From NCBI RefSeq assembly GCF_004745955.1, contig NZ_SRLD01000006.1, positions 1 through 64,000 on the forward strand: DNA of 64,000 nucleotides. The letters run 5' to 3'. Shown here piece after piece: positions 25,190-34,058 of the stretch. A program made the translations under genes and the position numbers. Positions within the stretch are counted from its first letter, which is position 1; each line of letters begins with the position of its first letter. The stretch comes from Hymenobacter elongatus (GTDB lineage: Bacteria > Bacteroidota > Bacteroidia > Cytophagales > Hymenobacteraceae). The notes below the pieces were generated by a model that was not told the origin of the DNA, searched no databases, and was given only the letters and a program-made list of their open reading frames with translations.

Positions 25190-25197
25190 TACTTTTG
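25190..25197 (+). promoter_or_regulatory. Bacteroidota -7 promoter element (TAnnTTTG)
   Basis: TACTTTTG lies 36 bases before the ATG at 25234, in an AT-rich stretch that includes a TTTCCCGATT block at the -33 distance. Confidence 0.5.
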
Positions 25198-25233
25198 CCC
25201 CTCCTTTACAAAAAGACTTTAACCGACCCGGAT

Positions 25234-25551
25234 ATGAGCATCACCCGACTGAAGCGGAAGCACCGCAAGAACATTGCGCGCGCCAACAACAAGCAGCGTA
25301 TCATCAAGCAATTGCTGCTAACCCCCGTTTTGAAGAACGTGGATCTTGATGAACTGAAGTCCCGTTTCAACGGCGGTGCTGCTCCGGTAGCCACCGAAAC
25401 CAAAGCCAAAACTGCCCCGTCGGCTAAGACGGCTAAGACGGCTACGGCTCAGGACAACGCCGCCGCATTCGATGATGCGGAAGCTGTAACCAAGCCCGTA
25501 AACGAAGACGGTCAGGAAGGCGAGCATCCCAAGCCGGAAATCGCCCTGTAA
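25234..25551 (+). CDS. Conserved hypothetical basic/acidic protein
   Basis: The 105-residue product starts [20 protein letters not shown] (chosen at 25234, 36 bases after a promoter element) and has a basic helical first half followed by an Ala/Lys/Thr-rich linker and an acidic tail. I do not recognise a family with known function. It could bind nucleic acid with its basic start, but this is a guess. Confidence 0.65.
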   Translation: MSITRLKRKHRKNIARANNKQRIIKQLLLTPVLKNVDLDELKSRFNGGAAPVATETKAKTAPSAKTAKTATAQDNAAAFDDAEAVTKPVNEDGQEGEHPKPEIAL

Positions 25552-25593
25552 ATCAGCTTGCCATCCCGCGTCGGTTGGCTTCTATAGATTTCA

Positions 25594-25630
25594 CCAAAGC
25601 GCCTCTTTCAGCAAGAAGGGGGCGCTTTGT
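25594..25630 (+). terminator. Hairpin terminator
   Basis: CAAAGCGCC pairs with GGCGCTTTG around TCTTTCAGCAAGAAGG and is followed by T-rich TTGTGTTT. It ends the transcript of the gene at 25234. Confidence 0.7.
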
Positions 25631-25705
25631 TGTGTTTACGTGCGAGCCACAGATCCGGCGGGCCGCCGTGCTTACGCCAGGCGTATGGCCGCCTGACCAC
25701 TGAAC

Positions 25706-26212
25706 TTACTTCGCGGCCACGCGCGGCCCCAGCTCAATGGCTTGCAGCTGCTGCAGCTTGCCGCCGGCCACTTCGAAGCGCAGCATCGTCCGGATTTTGT
25801 GAAACCCGTGGCGGCCGGCCGCGCCGGGGTTCAGGTGGAGCAGGCCCAGCTTGGGGTCGGGCATTACTTTGAGAATGTGCGAGTGGCCGGAAATAAACAG
25901 GCCGGGCCTTTCCTGCGTCACCAGCGGCCGGGCAGCGGGGGAGTAGTAGCCCGGGTAGCCGCCAATGTGGGTCATGAGCACCACCAGGCCCTCTACCTCG
26001 AAGCGCTGCACCATCGGCTGGGTCAGGCGCACGTCGCGGCCGTCAATGTTGCCATATACGCCCCGCAACGGGGCCACGGCTTCCAAGGCTTCAACTACTT
26101 CAGCGGTGCCAAAGTCGCCCGCATGCCATATTTCGTCGCAGCCATCGAGGTGGTGCAGGATGCGCTCATCCCAGTAGCTGTGGGTGTCAGAAAGTAAACC
26201 GATTTTTTTCAT
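25706..26212 (-). CDS. YfcE/MJ0936-type metallophosphoesterase
   Basis: The 168-residue protein has the metal sites SDTHS (8-12), HAGDFG (30-35), GNIDG (54-58), THIGG (81-85), SGHSH (109-113) and NPGAAG (128-133). This is the small phosphodiesterase family of YfcE. The substrate cannot be told. Divergent from the Nudix gene that starts at 26417. Confidence 0.9.
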   Translation of the reverse strand: MKKIGLLSDTHSYWDERILHHLDGCDEIWHAGDFGTAEVVEALEAVAPLRGVYGNIDGRDVRLTQPMVQRFEVEGLVVLMTHIGGYPGYYSPAARPLVTQERPGLFISGHSHILKVMPDPKLGLLHLNPGAAGRHGFHKIRTMLRFEVAGGKLQQLQAIELGPRVAAK

Positions 26213-26416
26213 TGCACCGTAAAAGTAGGGCCAGTCTGAAGCTTACGAATAATCTGGGTTCATAAATGCGGCAAGTGGCTGTGACCCGGCAACGGAACCG
26301 GCTGCATCCCGTATCTTGCCCAGCTTTCTCCGATTTTTGATTGCCGATATTTATGTTGTGTTTTGCAACAGACCTCGGAGCTATTTCCTCTTACTTGCCC
26401 CTCTGATTACCCTGCG

Positions 26417-27121
26417 ATGAACGTATTCATCAACGATATTCCGCTGATCATCAAAAAGACCAGCGAGAAAGTCTACAAGCACCGCTACGACCTGATTTTG
26501 AACGCGGAGGATGAGTTCAGCTCCAAAGATCTGATCGGCGACGTGCTCGTGCGCGACGTCACGGACCCGTTCATCGACCGGATTCTGCGGCTCATGGAAG
26601 TCAAGAAGCTCAAGAAGCTCAAGTCGCTGACGCTGCTGGCACGCAAGAAAAAGCGGCTCATTCTCCACCTCAAAGACCAGTTTCGCATTGTGAAGGCCGC
26701 CGGCGGCCTCGTTGTGAAGGATGGTATGGTGCTGATGATTTATCGCCTCGGCAAGTGGGATTTGCCCAAGGGCAAGCTCAAAAAAGACGAAGACCCGGGC
26801 CTGGGGGCGTTGCGCGAAGTGGAAGAGGAGTGCAATATCAAAGTGGATATGGGCGAAGAGCTACCCAGCACCTGGCATTCGTATGCCTACAACGGCAACA
26901 AAATTCTGAAAAAAACGAATTGGTACATCATGACCTGTACCGACGATTCGCTGATGAAGCCGCAGGCCGAGGAATACATCGAAGAAGTGCGCTGGATGAC
27001 TCCGCTGGAGGCTCTGGCCGTACTCGATGAAGCCTACGCCTCCATTGCCTTAGTCGTGCGCCATTACCTGGGCGAAACGTCCGGTACGGAGTCGGCCAAG
27101 GAGTCAGCCAAAGAAAAATAA
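26417..27121 (+). CDS. Nudix hydrolase with N-terminal helical extension
   Basis: Start at 26417 (MNVFINDIPLIIKKTSEKVY) is preferred over the in-frame codon at 26363. After an N-terminal region of about 90 residues (basic, LKKLKSLTLLARKKKRL), a Nudix domain begins; the box is GKLKKDEDPGLGALREVEEE (about residues 120-139), matching GX5EX7REUXEEXGU except that the last G is Asn. The enzyme would cleave a nucleoside diphosphate linked to another moiety. It is followed 20 bases later by a lipoprotein gene. Confidence 0.85.
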   Translation: MNVFINDIPLIIKKTSEKVYKHRYDLILNAEDEFSSKDLIGDVLVRDVTDPFIDRILRLMEVKKLKKLKSLTLLARKKKRLILHLKDQFRIVKAAGGLVVKDGMVLMIYRLGKWDLPKGKLKKDEDPGLGALREVEEECNIKVDMGEELPSTWHSYAYNGNKILKKTNWYIMTCTDDSLMKPQAEEYIEEVRWMTPLEALAVLDEAYASIALVVRHYLGETSGTESAKESAKEK

Positions 27122-27141
27122 CCTAACCCGAGCTTTTGCTT

Positions 27142-27624
27142 ATGCGCCCGTTCCGCTACTTGCCTTTCGTATTGTTGCTGAGCGGGGTTGCCGCCTGCAC
27201 CGGCAGCCAGAATGCTACCGAAAATAGTGCTCCCCGAACCGAGCAGGGCACTGCCGCCAACCCTAGCCAACTCGATTTGCCCTCGCTGGTCGGCAAGAAT
27301 ATAGACCAAGTACGGCGGGTGCTGGGCACGCCGCTCGAAACGAAGGATGAAGCCATCGGGCTGGACCCGACTCCCGAGCAGATGAAGTCTACCAAAGGAG
27401 CCGATTGGATCAATACGTTCGAGCGCAGCGGCTCTACCATCGTGGTTACTTACAATGCCAAGTCGCGCAAGGTGCTCGACATGGTGCTCATCGGCTCGGA
27501 TGAGGATGAGCTGATGCGGCGCGGCAACCTCGTGATGACGGCTCCCGAGTACATAGTGTTGCCCGTGCCCGACCCCAAGAACAAGCAGTCCATATCGGGC
27601 GTCCGGATGGTGTCGCGGCGCTAG
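27142..27624 (+). CDS. Hypothetical lipoprotein (BamE/SmpA-like fold possible)
   Basis: The ATG at 27142 is used; a TTG six bases earlier is also in frame. The signal ends LLSGVAAC (Cys about residue 20). The mature part has VGKNIDQVRRVLGTPLETK, a turn often seen in BamE/SmpA-like small lipoproteins, but I cannot claim that family. Its stop overlaps the stop of convergent coaD by four bases. Confidence 0.7.
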   Translation: MRPFRYLPFVLLLSGVAACTGSQNATENSAPRTEQGTAANPSQLDLPSLVGKNIDQVRRVLGTPLETKDEAIGLDPTPEQMKSTKGADWINTFERSGSTIVVTYNAKSRKVLDMVLIGSDEDELMRRGNLVMTAPEYIVLPVPDPKNKQSISGVRMVSRR

Positions 27625-28097
27625 CTAGCCGGTGCTTCGTAGGCCGGCAGCGCGAAGGGCACGAAGTCGTCCACGTTGCCTCCGAAACGGTGCACTTCGC
27701 GGATGATGGTGCTGCTGATAGCCGCTAGTACCGGGGAAGTAATCAGGAACACGGTTTCCAGCTCCGGATTCAGGTGGCGGTTGGCCTGGGCAATGGTATT
27801 TTCGTACTCAAAGTCGGTAGTGTTGCGCAGGCCCCGCAGCAAAAACTTAGCGCCTGCTTGTCGGGCGTAGTCGGCGGTGAGGCCCTTGTAGGCCCGCACC
27901 GAAACGTGCGGCTCGTCCCGGAATACCGCCTCAATCATCGTCACCATCTGCTCCACGGGCAAGTAGCGGGACTTGCTGCTGTTGTTGCCAATGGCAATGA
28001 TGACCTCATCGAACAGCGCCGCGCCGCGCCGTACCACGTCGAGGTGGCCGTTGGTGAAGGGGTCGAAAGAGCCGGGGAAGAGGGCAATGCGCTTCAT
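27621..28097 (-). CDS. coaD: Pantetheine-phosphate adenylyltransferase
   Basis: The 158-residue product has the nucleotidyltransferase signature GSFDPFTNGHLDVVRR (8-23, HxGH form TNGH) and SSTIIREV near the end. CoaD makes dephospho-CoA from ATP and 4-phosphopantetheine, the fourth step of CoA synthesis. It follows a DUF3822 gene on the same strand, a common Bacteroidota order (often with rsmD between; rsmD is not here). Confidence 0.95.
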   Translation of the reverse strand: MKRIALFPGSFDPFTNGHLDVVRRGAALFDEVIIAIGNNSSKSRYLPVEQMVTMIEAVFRDEPHVSVRAYKGLTADYARQAGAKFLLRGLRNTTDFEYENTIAQANRHLNPELETVFLITSPVLAAISSTIIREVHRFGGNVDDFVPFALPAYEAPAS

Positions 28098-28207
28098 GCG
28101 TCGCGGAATAGATGGTTTTTGACAACGCGAAGGTGGGAAAAACCCGGGTTATTGTGCACTACACACTTTGGCTTCTGCAAGCGTGACTGTTTCTGCATCC
28201 TAAAGCG

Positions 28208-28243
28208 AAAAGCCCTTTCCCGTCATAATGGGAAAGGGCTTTC
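28208..28243. terminator. Hairpin terminator between coaD and the DUF3822 gene
   Basis: AAAGCCCTTTCCC pairs with GGGAAAGGGCTTT around GTCATAAT; A- and T-runs on both sides let it work in either direction. Confidence 0.65.
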
Positions 28244-28329
28244 TGGTAAAACAGTATTTCTATACTTCGCAGCGCCCCGGTTGACGCTTCACTGATAAGC
28301 GAAATAGCGTGGCTACTCGCAATGACAGC

Positions 28330-28392
28330 GAAGCTGTTTAGAAAGTCAAAAGCATGACGTGCTGATTACGGTTGGCGACTTTCTACAGCTTC
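28330..28392. repeat. Palindrome with arm A ends
   Basis: GAAGCTGTTTAGAAAGTC (28330-28347) pairs with GACTTTCTACAGCTTC (28377-28392). The loop has one half of the inner family (AGCATGACGT). It lies between coaD and the DUF3822 gene. Confidence 0.7.
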
Positions 28393-28399
28393 AGCTGCA

Positions 28400-29296
28400 C
28401 TACTCGCACAGATGCAAGCTGTAGAGTTCAAAATAGCGGTACTCAAACACATCATTCAGGCGGTAGCTGTAGGCCAGGTCGAAGGGGCGGTTGCCGAAAC
28501 GGATAGTGCGAATGTACTTGCGCAGGATGGTGAACAGCTCGGAGTCGTGCATCAGGTCGCCCCACACGACAACGGCGTCCTGATCGGGGTTGAGCTGCAG
28601 CTCCTGCATTACCAGAATGGTGTAGTAAATCAGGTCTTCGGGCGTGGTAAAGGCGAAGACGTTGCAGAACTCCAGCCGCTTGTCGCGCACGGCCACGATG
28701 GTGACTTCCTGGTGGCCCAGGCTGAGGTAAAGGCGGCGCGGGGCGGCCAGCTCGCTCTGGTGAATCACGCCTTCGAGTAGGGCACTGGTTTGGTGCAAGA
28801 GCTTGCCAGTCGGGTAGGTGGCGTGAAACCAGTCGGCCAGGGCCTTTTCGGCCGCGAATACGCTTACGACTTCCAGACTCGAATGCACGTAGCAGCCTAC
28901 CGTTTCGTGCTCGGGGTGCACGGTATGATGCAGGCGCAAGTAGTCGGCCTCGTCGCCGGAGCGGAACAGAGGCTTGGGCAGAAGCGTGAACGAGCGGTTT
29001 TGCACCGCCAGCCGTACCTGATTCCAGCTATCTAGACCTAGCAGGTCATGTTCCTGCGCCAGGGCCTGTACTTGCTCGGCCCAGGAAGCAGCCGTGCTCA
29101 GCGGGTAGTCTTCCAGGGCCACGAATTTATTGCGCCGCGTATCGACCACTCCCAGCCGCAGCCCGTTGCCGCCGGCCGTGAGGTAGAGGTTGTAGTCGGA
29201 CGGCGACGCGGGGTCCAGCGTTTCGTCGCGCAAAGACTGCGATGCAACAGGCGGGGCAGGAAGAGACAAGGCGGTAGACGAAGCGGTAGAAGACAC
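28400..29296 (-). CDS. DUF3822-family protein
   Basis: The 298-residue product resembles the DUF3822 family: an actin-like/FtsA-like ATPase fold with YNLYLTAGGNGLRLGVVDTR at the start and LYLSLGHQEVTIVAVRDKRL in the middle. The protein is conserved next to coaD/rsmD in Bacteroidota but of unknown function. The start codon is GTG at 29296; no nearby in-frame ATG follows. Confidence 0.8.
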   Translation of the reverse strand: MSSTASSTALSLPAPPVASQSLRDETLDPASPSDYNLYLTAGGNGLRLGVVDTRRNKFVALEDYPLSTAASWAEQVQALAQEHDLLGLDSWNQVRLAVQNRSFTLLPKPLFRSGDEADYLRLHHTVHPEHETVGCYVHSSLEVVSVFAAEKALADWFHATYPTGKLLHQTSALLEGVIHQSELAAPRRLYLSLGHQEVTIVAVRDKRLEFCNVFAFTTPEDLIYYTILVMQELQLNPDQDAVVVWGDLMHDSELFTILRKYIRTIRFGNRPFDLAYSYRLNDVFEYRYFELYSLHLCE

Positions 29297-29389
29297 GGCG
29301 GAAGGGTAGGCAGAAAACGCTGATCAGGCTGTTAAAGGTACGAAAGCCCCGTAAACTGCTGAAGGGCTGAACCGGAGTTCGGCGGGGAA

Positions 29390-29908
29390 TTATTGGAACA
29401 TGATGTAGGGAATGAATACGTCGTCGGGGCTGATGACGTGGCGCAAAATGGGATGCACCTGAGTCGGCAGCAATGCGCCCAGCTGCCGGGGCGTGAGAAA
29501 AGCCAATTCGGTCAGGAGCTGGGTTTCGGGCGTGTGTTCGGGGTCGGAGCCGAGACGGGGAATGGCCATTTCATCTACTGGCTTCACCTCAAAGAACAGC
29601 TCCAGGGCTTGCAGCGAGTCGCTCTTGAACTCGTGCAGGTGCAGAAAGCGGCCTACAGTAACCTCCAAGCCGGTTTCTTCCTGATATTCGCGGCGCAGGC
29701 ACTCCCGAATGGTTTCGCCGAACTGCCAGCCCCCGCCCGGCGGCGACCAGAAAGGCGCGTCGCCGGCCAGCATTCCCCGGTGGGCCGTCAGCAGCATCGC
29801 TCCCTGCCGAATCAGCAGGCCGCAGGCCCGCACCCGTACTTGGCCGGTGTAGGCTTGTAGCAACGACTCGGATAGGGCGTCGGGCGGGGAAGAAGGAGGT
29901 AGCATCAT
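29390..29908 (-). CDS. Nudix hydrolase
   Basis: The 172-residue product has GGGWQFGETIRECLRREYQE (about 56-75) followed by ETG, a complete Nudix box. Two ATG codons at 29908 and 29905 compete as starts. Substrate unknown. It is followed by a short gap and the DUF3822 gene. Confidence 0.88.
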   Translation of the reverse strand: MMLPPSSPPDALSESLLQAYTGQVRVRACGLLIRQGAMLLTAHRGMLAGDAPFWSPPGGGWQFGETIRECLRREYQEETGLEVTVGRFLHLHEFKSDSLQALELFFEVKPVDEMAIPRLGSDPEHTPETQLLTELAFLTPRQLGALLPTQVHPILRHVISPDDVFIPYIMFQ

Positions 29909-29927
29909 CAGGAATGGGTACTAAAAG

Positions 29928-30515
29928 TTACGGATTGGTAGAACGGGCGGCTCGCCGGAAAAAAAGCCGGCGGAACCGGCCGCCCAGGTACAGCAGCAGC
30001 ACTACCACCAGCCCGGCCATGAGCAACGGCAAAAACAGGCCGAGTGCAGAACCGACAATGGCCAGAAAGTTTTCCAGCGTGGCCAGCAGCGGATTGCCCA
30101 AGCCCGCCGTGGTAGCCGTGGAGCCCGCCCGCAGCAGTGCCGTGCCCGACTGCACCATGCCGGCCGTGCCGCCGCCCACCAGCACGCCCAGGCCCCAGCG
30201 CACCACCGGGTCGAGGTCGGGCAGGGCAGAGGTCATGAGCAGGGTGCCGGCAATAAACGAGGCGGGCGTGGTAATCGTATCCAGCAGGTTGTCGATGACG
30301 GGCACGTAGTAGGCCAGCATTTCAGCCAGCGTAGCCGTGGCCAAAATGCCGAAAGCCGGCCAGGTGCCCAGCCACGCAAAGCCGGGGGAGGGAGCCATAA
30401 AACCGGTGAGATAGGCCAGGTTAGCCGCCAGCAGCGGCACGAACACCCGAAAGCCGCTGCACGCTGCCAGGGCCATTCCCAGGCCCCCGGCCACCAAATA
30501 GTCTAGTGTTGTCAT
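29928..30515 (-). CDS. DUF4126-family membrane protein
   Basis: Start at 30515 (MTTLDYLVAGGLGMALAACS) gives a normal 195-residue DUF4126 protein; the in-frame extension to 30809 runs antisense to the thioesterase gene. It has about five membrane helices, the conserved GFRVFVPLLAANLAY start, and GTALLRAGSTATTAGLGNPL in the centre. Function unknown. It starts 91 bases from the divergent thioesterase gene. Confidence 0.82.
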   Translation of the reverse strand: MTTLDYLVAGGLGMALAACSGFRVFVPLLAANLAYLTGFMAPSPGFAWLGTWPAFGILATATLAEMLAYYVPVIDNLLDTITTPASFIAGTLLMTSALPDLDPVVRWGLGVLVGGGTAGMVQSGTALLRAGSTATTAGLGNPLLATLENFLAIVGSALGLFLPLLMAGLVVVLLLYLGGRFRRLFFRRAARSTNP

Positions 30516-30594
30516 ATGAGTTGGACGGCCCGCAGCAGGCCGTGGCCGGAAGATACGTAAGCCGGCGCATTGCGGCTGCCGCCCGCCGGGTACG

Positions 30595-30602
30595 TACCTT
30601 TG
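30595..30602 (+). promoter_or_regulatory. TAnnTTTG promoter immediately before the start codon
   Basis: TACCTTTG lies only four bases before the ATG at 30607. A TTG at 30570 is at a suitable -33 distance. Transcription from here would give a leaderless or near-leaderless mRNA. Confidence 0.5.
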
Positions 30603-30606
30603 GCTC

Positions 30607-31044
30607 ATGAGTAGTACTGCACAGCCTGACCTGAACGTCGAAACCCTGGAAGTCCGTATCCGCCGCAAGCTGGCGCGCCAGCATTTCATGCACCTCATCG
30701 GCGCCGACCTGACCACCATTGAGCCCGGCCGCGTGGTAGCCGAGCTAAAGCTGGAGCAGCAGCACCACCAGAATATGGGCTTTGCGCACGGCGGTTTGGT
30801 GGCTACCATGGCCGACCTGGCGGCGGGCTTTGCGGCCGTTACGCTGGTGCCCGACGGTTTGGCCGTCGTGACGGCGGAGCTGAAAACGACGTATCTGCGG
30901 CCGGGAGTGGGAGCAACGCTGCGAGCCGTGGGCTGGGTACTGAAGCCGGGCCGCCGCCTGCACTTCTGCGAGGCTGAGGTGTGGTGCGACGAGGTGCTGG
31001 TAGCTAAGGCGTCGGCTACGATGGCCGTGGTGGAGGCGCAGTAG
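30607..31044 (+). CDS. PaaI-family hotdog thioesterase
   Basis: The 145-residue product has the hotdog signature QNMGFAHGGLVATMADLAAG (about 55-74) with the catalytic region HGG followed by an Asp, and TAELKTTYLRP in the second strand. Such enzymes hydrolyse acyl-CoA thioesters. Substrate not predictable. Confidence 0.85.
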   Translation: MSSTAQPDLNVETLEVRIRRKLARQHFMHLIGADLTTIEPGRVVAELKLEQQHHQNMGFAHGGLVATMADLAAGFAAVTLVPDGLAVVTAELKTTYLRPGVGATLRAVGWVLKPGRRLHFCEAEVWCDEVLVAKASATMAVVEAQ

Positions 31045-31117
31045 GAGAATACAGGATGGGAGCCTGCCAGGTACGAGTTGAGGAAATAGCCGAAAACGCC
31101 TGTATAAACTGTGCTTC

Positions 31118-31223
31118 GTAGGATAGGTATGCGGCTAAGCTTGTTGAAGATAATAAGCTAAAATCAGTGGTGCTAGTATCTGAACCGCTGAAGTTGAAAG
31201 AAGAATTTGAAGCAGATCAGTAA
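31118..31223 (+). pseudogene. Possible C-terminal remnant of a small gene
   Basis: The frame ending at TAA 31221-31223 reads DRYAAKLVEDNKLKSVVLVS followed by EPLKLKEEFEADQ, with normal amino-acid usage but no start codon; a TAG stop precedes it at about 31115. It lies in the gap before the helicase gene and is probably a leftover, though chance cannot be excluded. Confidence 0.25.
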
Positions 31224-31229
31224 CTAAAA

Positions 31230-32663
31230 ATGCTTTCCATCAGAACCCCGTCCGTTCGCGACTATTTTGCTTTTGACCCCACCCAGGACCAGGCTACGCT
31301 ATTTCACAAGCTGGACGAGTTTCTGAAAGACGATTTGCCGGGCCGCAAGGTGTTTGTGCTGCGCGGCTACGCCGGCACGGGCAAAACCACCGTGGTCAGT
31401 GCCTTGGTGCAGTGGCTGCACCGCATGCAGCGCAAATACACGCTGATGGCCCCCACCGGCCGCGCGGCCAAGGTGATGAGTGCCTACTCGGGGGTGGCCG
31501 CCAGCACCATTCACAAGAAGATTTACCGGCAGACGTCGGGCACGCCCTCGCAGAGCCTCTCGTTTCAGCGCCAGCCCAACCGCACCACCGACACGCTTTA
31601 CATCGTGGACGAGGCCTCGATGATTTCCGACGAGAAGTCGTTCGGGGAAAACGGCCTGCTCGATGATCTGATGGGCTACGTCTTTGAAAAGCCGTCCAAT
31701 AAGCTGCTCGTTATCGGCGACACGGCCCAGCTGCCGCCCGTGGGCCAGCTGCTCAGCCCCGCCCTCGACCCCGAGCTGCTCGCGCACCGCTTTCATGCCA
31801 AAGTCGATGGGGTGGAGCTGCGCCAGGTAATGCGCCAGGCCGAGGAATCGGGTATTCTGATGAATGCCACGGCCCTGCGCGAGGAGCTGCGCCAGGACGC
31901 GCCCCACATCCAGTTTTTCACCAAAGGCTACCCCGATATTTTCCGCATCGGCGGCGACAAGCTCGAAGACGGCTTGCGCTGGGCCTACAAGAAATTCGGG
32001 CACGAAAACACGACTATTATCTGCCGCTCCAACAAAAACGCCAACCTCTACAACCAGATGATTCGGCGCACGTTGTTCGATGCCGAAGAGGAAATTGAGG
32101 CCGGTGACTACCTGATGGTGGTGCGTAACAACTATTTCTGGCTGCCCAAGGACTCGGAAATGGGCTTTCTGGCCAACGGTGATTTTGTACAGGTCACCAA
32201 AATCGTGCGGCGGCAGGATGAGTTCGGCTTCCGCTTCGCCGATGCCCGCGTACGATTCGTGGACTACCCCGCCGAGGAAGAGCAGGAGGTGAAGTTGATG
32301 CTCGATACGCTGCACACCGAAAGTCCGGCGCTGCCCGCCGACCGCAGCAACGAGCTGTACCAGACGATTGCGGCCGATTATGCTCACCTCACCACCAAGA
32401 AGGAGAAAAGCGCTGCGCTGCGCAAAGACCCCTACCTGAATGCGCTACAGGTGAAGTTTGCCTACGCCCTGACCTGCCACAAAGCGCAGGGCGGCCAGTG
32501 GCAGGCCGTGTTCGTCGACCACGGCTTTCTGAAGGACGAAATGGTGAACAGCGAGTTTGCGCGCTGGCTCTATACGGCCGTCACCCGGGCTTCCGACCAG
32601 CTTTTTCTGCTCAACTTCAACCAGAAGCTCGTCGGCGATGCTCCGGTGGAAAAGGAATACTAA
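31230..32663 (+). CDS. RecD-like/UvrD-type DNA helicase (AAA_30 + UvrD_C_2)
   Basis: The 477-residue protein has Walker A GYAGTGKTT (46-54), Walker B VDEAS (126-130), GDTAQLPPVG (motif III), and the C-terminal motifs YALTCHKAQGGQW and YTAVTRASDQLFLL. This is the stand-alone RecD2-like SF1B helicase common in Bacteroidota. It is predicted to move 5'-3' on DNA; a repair role is likely. Monocistronic. Confidence 0.88.
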   Translation: MLSIRTPSVRDYFAFDPTQDQATLFHKLDEFLKDDLPGRKVFVLRGYAGTGKTTVVSALVQWLHRMQRKYTLMAPTGRAAKVMSAYSGVAASTIHKKIYRQTSGTPSQSLSFQRQPNRTTDTLYIVDEASMISDEKSFGENGLLDDLMGYVFEKPSNKLLVIGDTAQLPPVGQLLSPALDPELLAHRFHAKVDGVELRQVMRQAEESGILMNATALREELRQDAPHIQFFTKGYPDIFRIGGDKLEDGLRWAYKKFGHENTTIICRSNKNANLYNQMIRRTLFDAEEEIEAGDYLMVVRNNYFWLPKDSEMGFLANGDFVQVTKIVRRQDEFGFRFADARVRFVDYPAEEEQEVKLMLDTLHTESPALPADRSNELYQTIAADYAHLTTKKEKSAALRKDPYLNALQVKFAYALTCHKAQGGQWQAVFVDHGFLKDEMVNSEFARWLYTAVTRASDQLFLLNFNQKLVGDAPVEKEY

Positions 32664-32923
32664 GCCGCACAAGACGGTGATTATAAGCATGATTAGCGTT
32701 CTGTAATGTTCAGTCTAGCTCCTCTTCTTAACCCGTTTTTCTGGGAAAGCTCACTCCTGGCAGGCTCGGCAATTCCCTTTTCCAAAGGAGTTGAAAGGCT
32801 ATCCAGTAGCGCGGGTTGCGACCTTCTCCGGAACCTCATTCGGCAGCAGCAGGTTCTCTGTTGAATGGACGGTTTCGGAGGTATGAAAACTGGCAGGATA
32901 GTTGGCTGGCACCGCAAAACCCC

Positions 32924-32931
32924 TAAATTTG
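32924..32931 (+). promoter_or_regulatory. TAnnTTTG promoter of the DUF1573 gene
   Basis: TAAATTTG at 32924-32931 with TTGG at 32902 as a -33 element (18-base spacing) and the ATG 31 bases on. One of the clearest promoters in the window. Confidence 0.6.
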
Positions 32932-32961
32932 TTTACCTCACCTTACTAACGAAACTACCTC

Positions 32962-33504
32962 ATGAAAAAGGCACTCATTCTGGCTTTGTCGTTTTCGCTG
33001 GCGGGCGTAGCCGCGCAGGCACAGTCATCCGCCGTGAAGCCCGCCAACGCGCAGGAGAAAGTAGCTGGCCCCCAGATTCAGTTTGATGAGCTGAAGTACG
33101 ACTTCGGGGCCATCAAGCAAGGCGACGTGGTCGACCACACCTTCAAATTCAAGAACGTAGGCACCCAGCCCCTGGTGATTTCCAACATCGGCGTGAGCTG
33201 CGGCTGCACCACTCCCGACTGGACCAAAGACCCTATTATGCCCGGCAAAACCGGCAGCATCTCGGCCAAGTTCAACAGCGCCGGTAAGATGGGCATGCAG
33301 AACAAAGTGCTGACTGTGGAGTCGAACTCAGCCGCTGGCAATGCTATGGTGTCGTTGGTAGGCGAAGTAAAAGACGCTGCCTCCGCCAGTGCCGCTCCCA
33401 CCACGCCGACCGAGTCGAAGACAAACGGCGTGATGGATGAAAAGGACGCCAAGCAGAAGATGAAGATGGGCGACAGCAAAATGAAAGCGAAGCGCAAATC
33501 GTAA
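32962..33504 (+). CDS. DUF1573-family secreted protein
   Basis: The 180-residue product has a signal peptide (ending VAAQAQ) and an Ig-like domain with the family hallmark ISNIGVSCGCTTPDWTKDPI (about 72-91) and PGKTGSISAKFNSAGK. A Lys/Met-rich tail follows (DAKQKMKMGDSKMKAKRKS). DUF1573 proteins are abundant, secreted and of unknown role in Bacteroidota. A strong terminator follows. Confidence 0.85.
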   Translation: MKKALILALSFSLAGVAAQAQSSAVKPANAQEKVAGPQIQFDELKYDFGAIKQGDVVDHTFKFKNVGTQPLVISNIGVSCGCTTPDWTKDPIMPGKTGSISAKFNSAGKMGMQNKVLTVESNSAAGNAMVSLVGEVKDAASASAAPTTPTESKTNGVMDEKDAKQKMKMGDSKMKAKRKS

Positions 33505-33526
33505 TTTGCTAACGAGCTGAAACAGT

Positions 33527-33566
33527 AAAAAAGGGCGTTCCGCAGCTGCGGAACGCCCTTTTTTTG
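33527..33566. terminator. Strong bidirectional hairpin terminator
   Basis: AAAAGGGCGTTCCGC pairs with GCGGAACGCCCTTTT, followed by further T; it serves the DUF1573 gene and could stop the convergent DUF423 gene. Confidence 0.85.
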
Positions 33567-33617
33567 TGGGGAAGAAATTACCTGGGTAATGACGGACCGC
33601 GTCCGTTTTACCGGCGA

Positions 33618-33995
33618 CTATGCCTGCCGGGCGGCCAGCAGCAGGCTAATCCAGCCCGCAATTAGTAGTAAGCCGCCCAGGGGAGCTACGGCACCCAGCT
33701 TGGTGATGCCCGTGAAGCAGAGCGTGTAGAGGGAGCCACTGAAAATCAGGATGCCGCCCAGCCAAAGCCAGGCCGTGGTGCTCAGCGTTTTGAGGTCGGG
33801 GCGCAGGGCCAGCAGAATGCCGACGGCCAGCAGCGCCAGCGTATGATAAAACTGATAGCGCACGGCGGTTTCGAAGGTTTCGAAGCGGCCGGAAGCCTCC
33901 AGCATCTTGCGCAGGCCGTGCGCCCCGAAGGCACCGATAGCCACGCCGGAAGCTCCCAGCAAAGCAGCTAGTTGTAGGATGAGACGAGCAGTCAT
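33618..33995 (-). CDS. DUF423-family membrane protein
   Basis: The 125-residue product has four hydrophobic helices and the DUF423 pattern GASGVAIGAFGAHGLR near the start, with FSGSLYTLCFTG later. YgdD-type inner-membrane proteins of this family have no assigned function. Confidence 0.85.
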   Translation of the reverse strand: MTARLILQLAALLGASGVAIGAFGAHGLRKMLEASGRFETFETAVRYQFYHTLALLAVGILLALRPDLKTLSTTAWLWLGGILIFSGSLYTLCFTGITKLGAVAPLGGLLLIAGWISLLLAARQA

Positions 33996-34058
33996 AGTAG
34001 AAAAACAAGTGAAAAAAACAGGCGAGTGGCGAACATACAGCCGCTTTGTTAGTAAAAA

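Noticed and set aside
31126..31221. Toxin-antitoxin module before the helicase
   Set aside because: Only a 32-codon C-terminal-like piece exists and no partner or start codon could be found.
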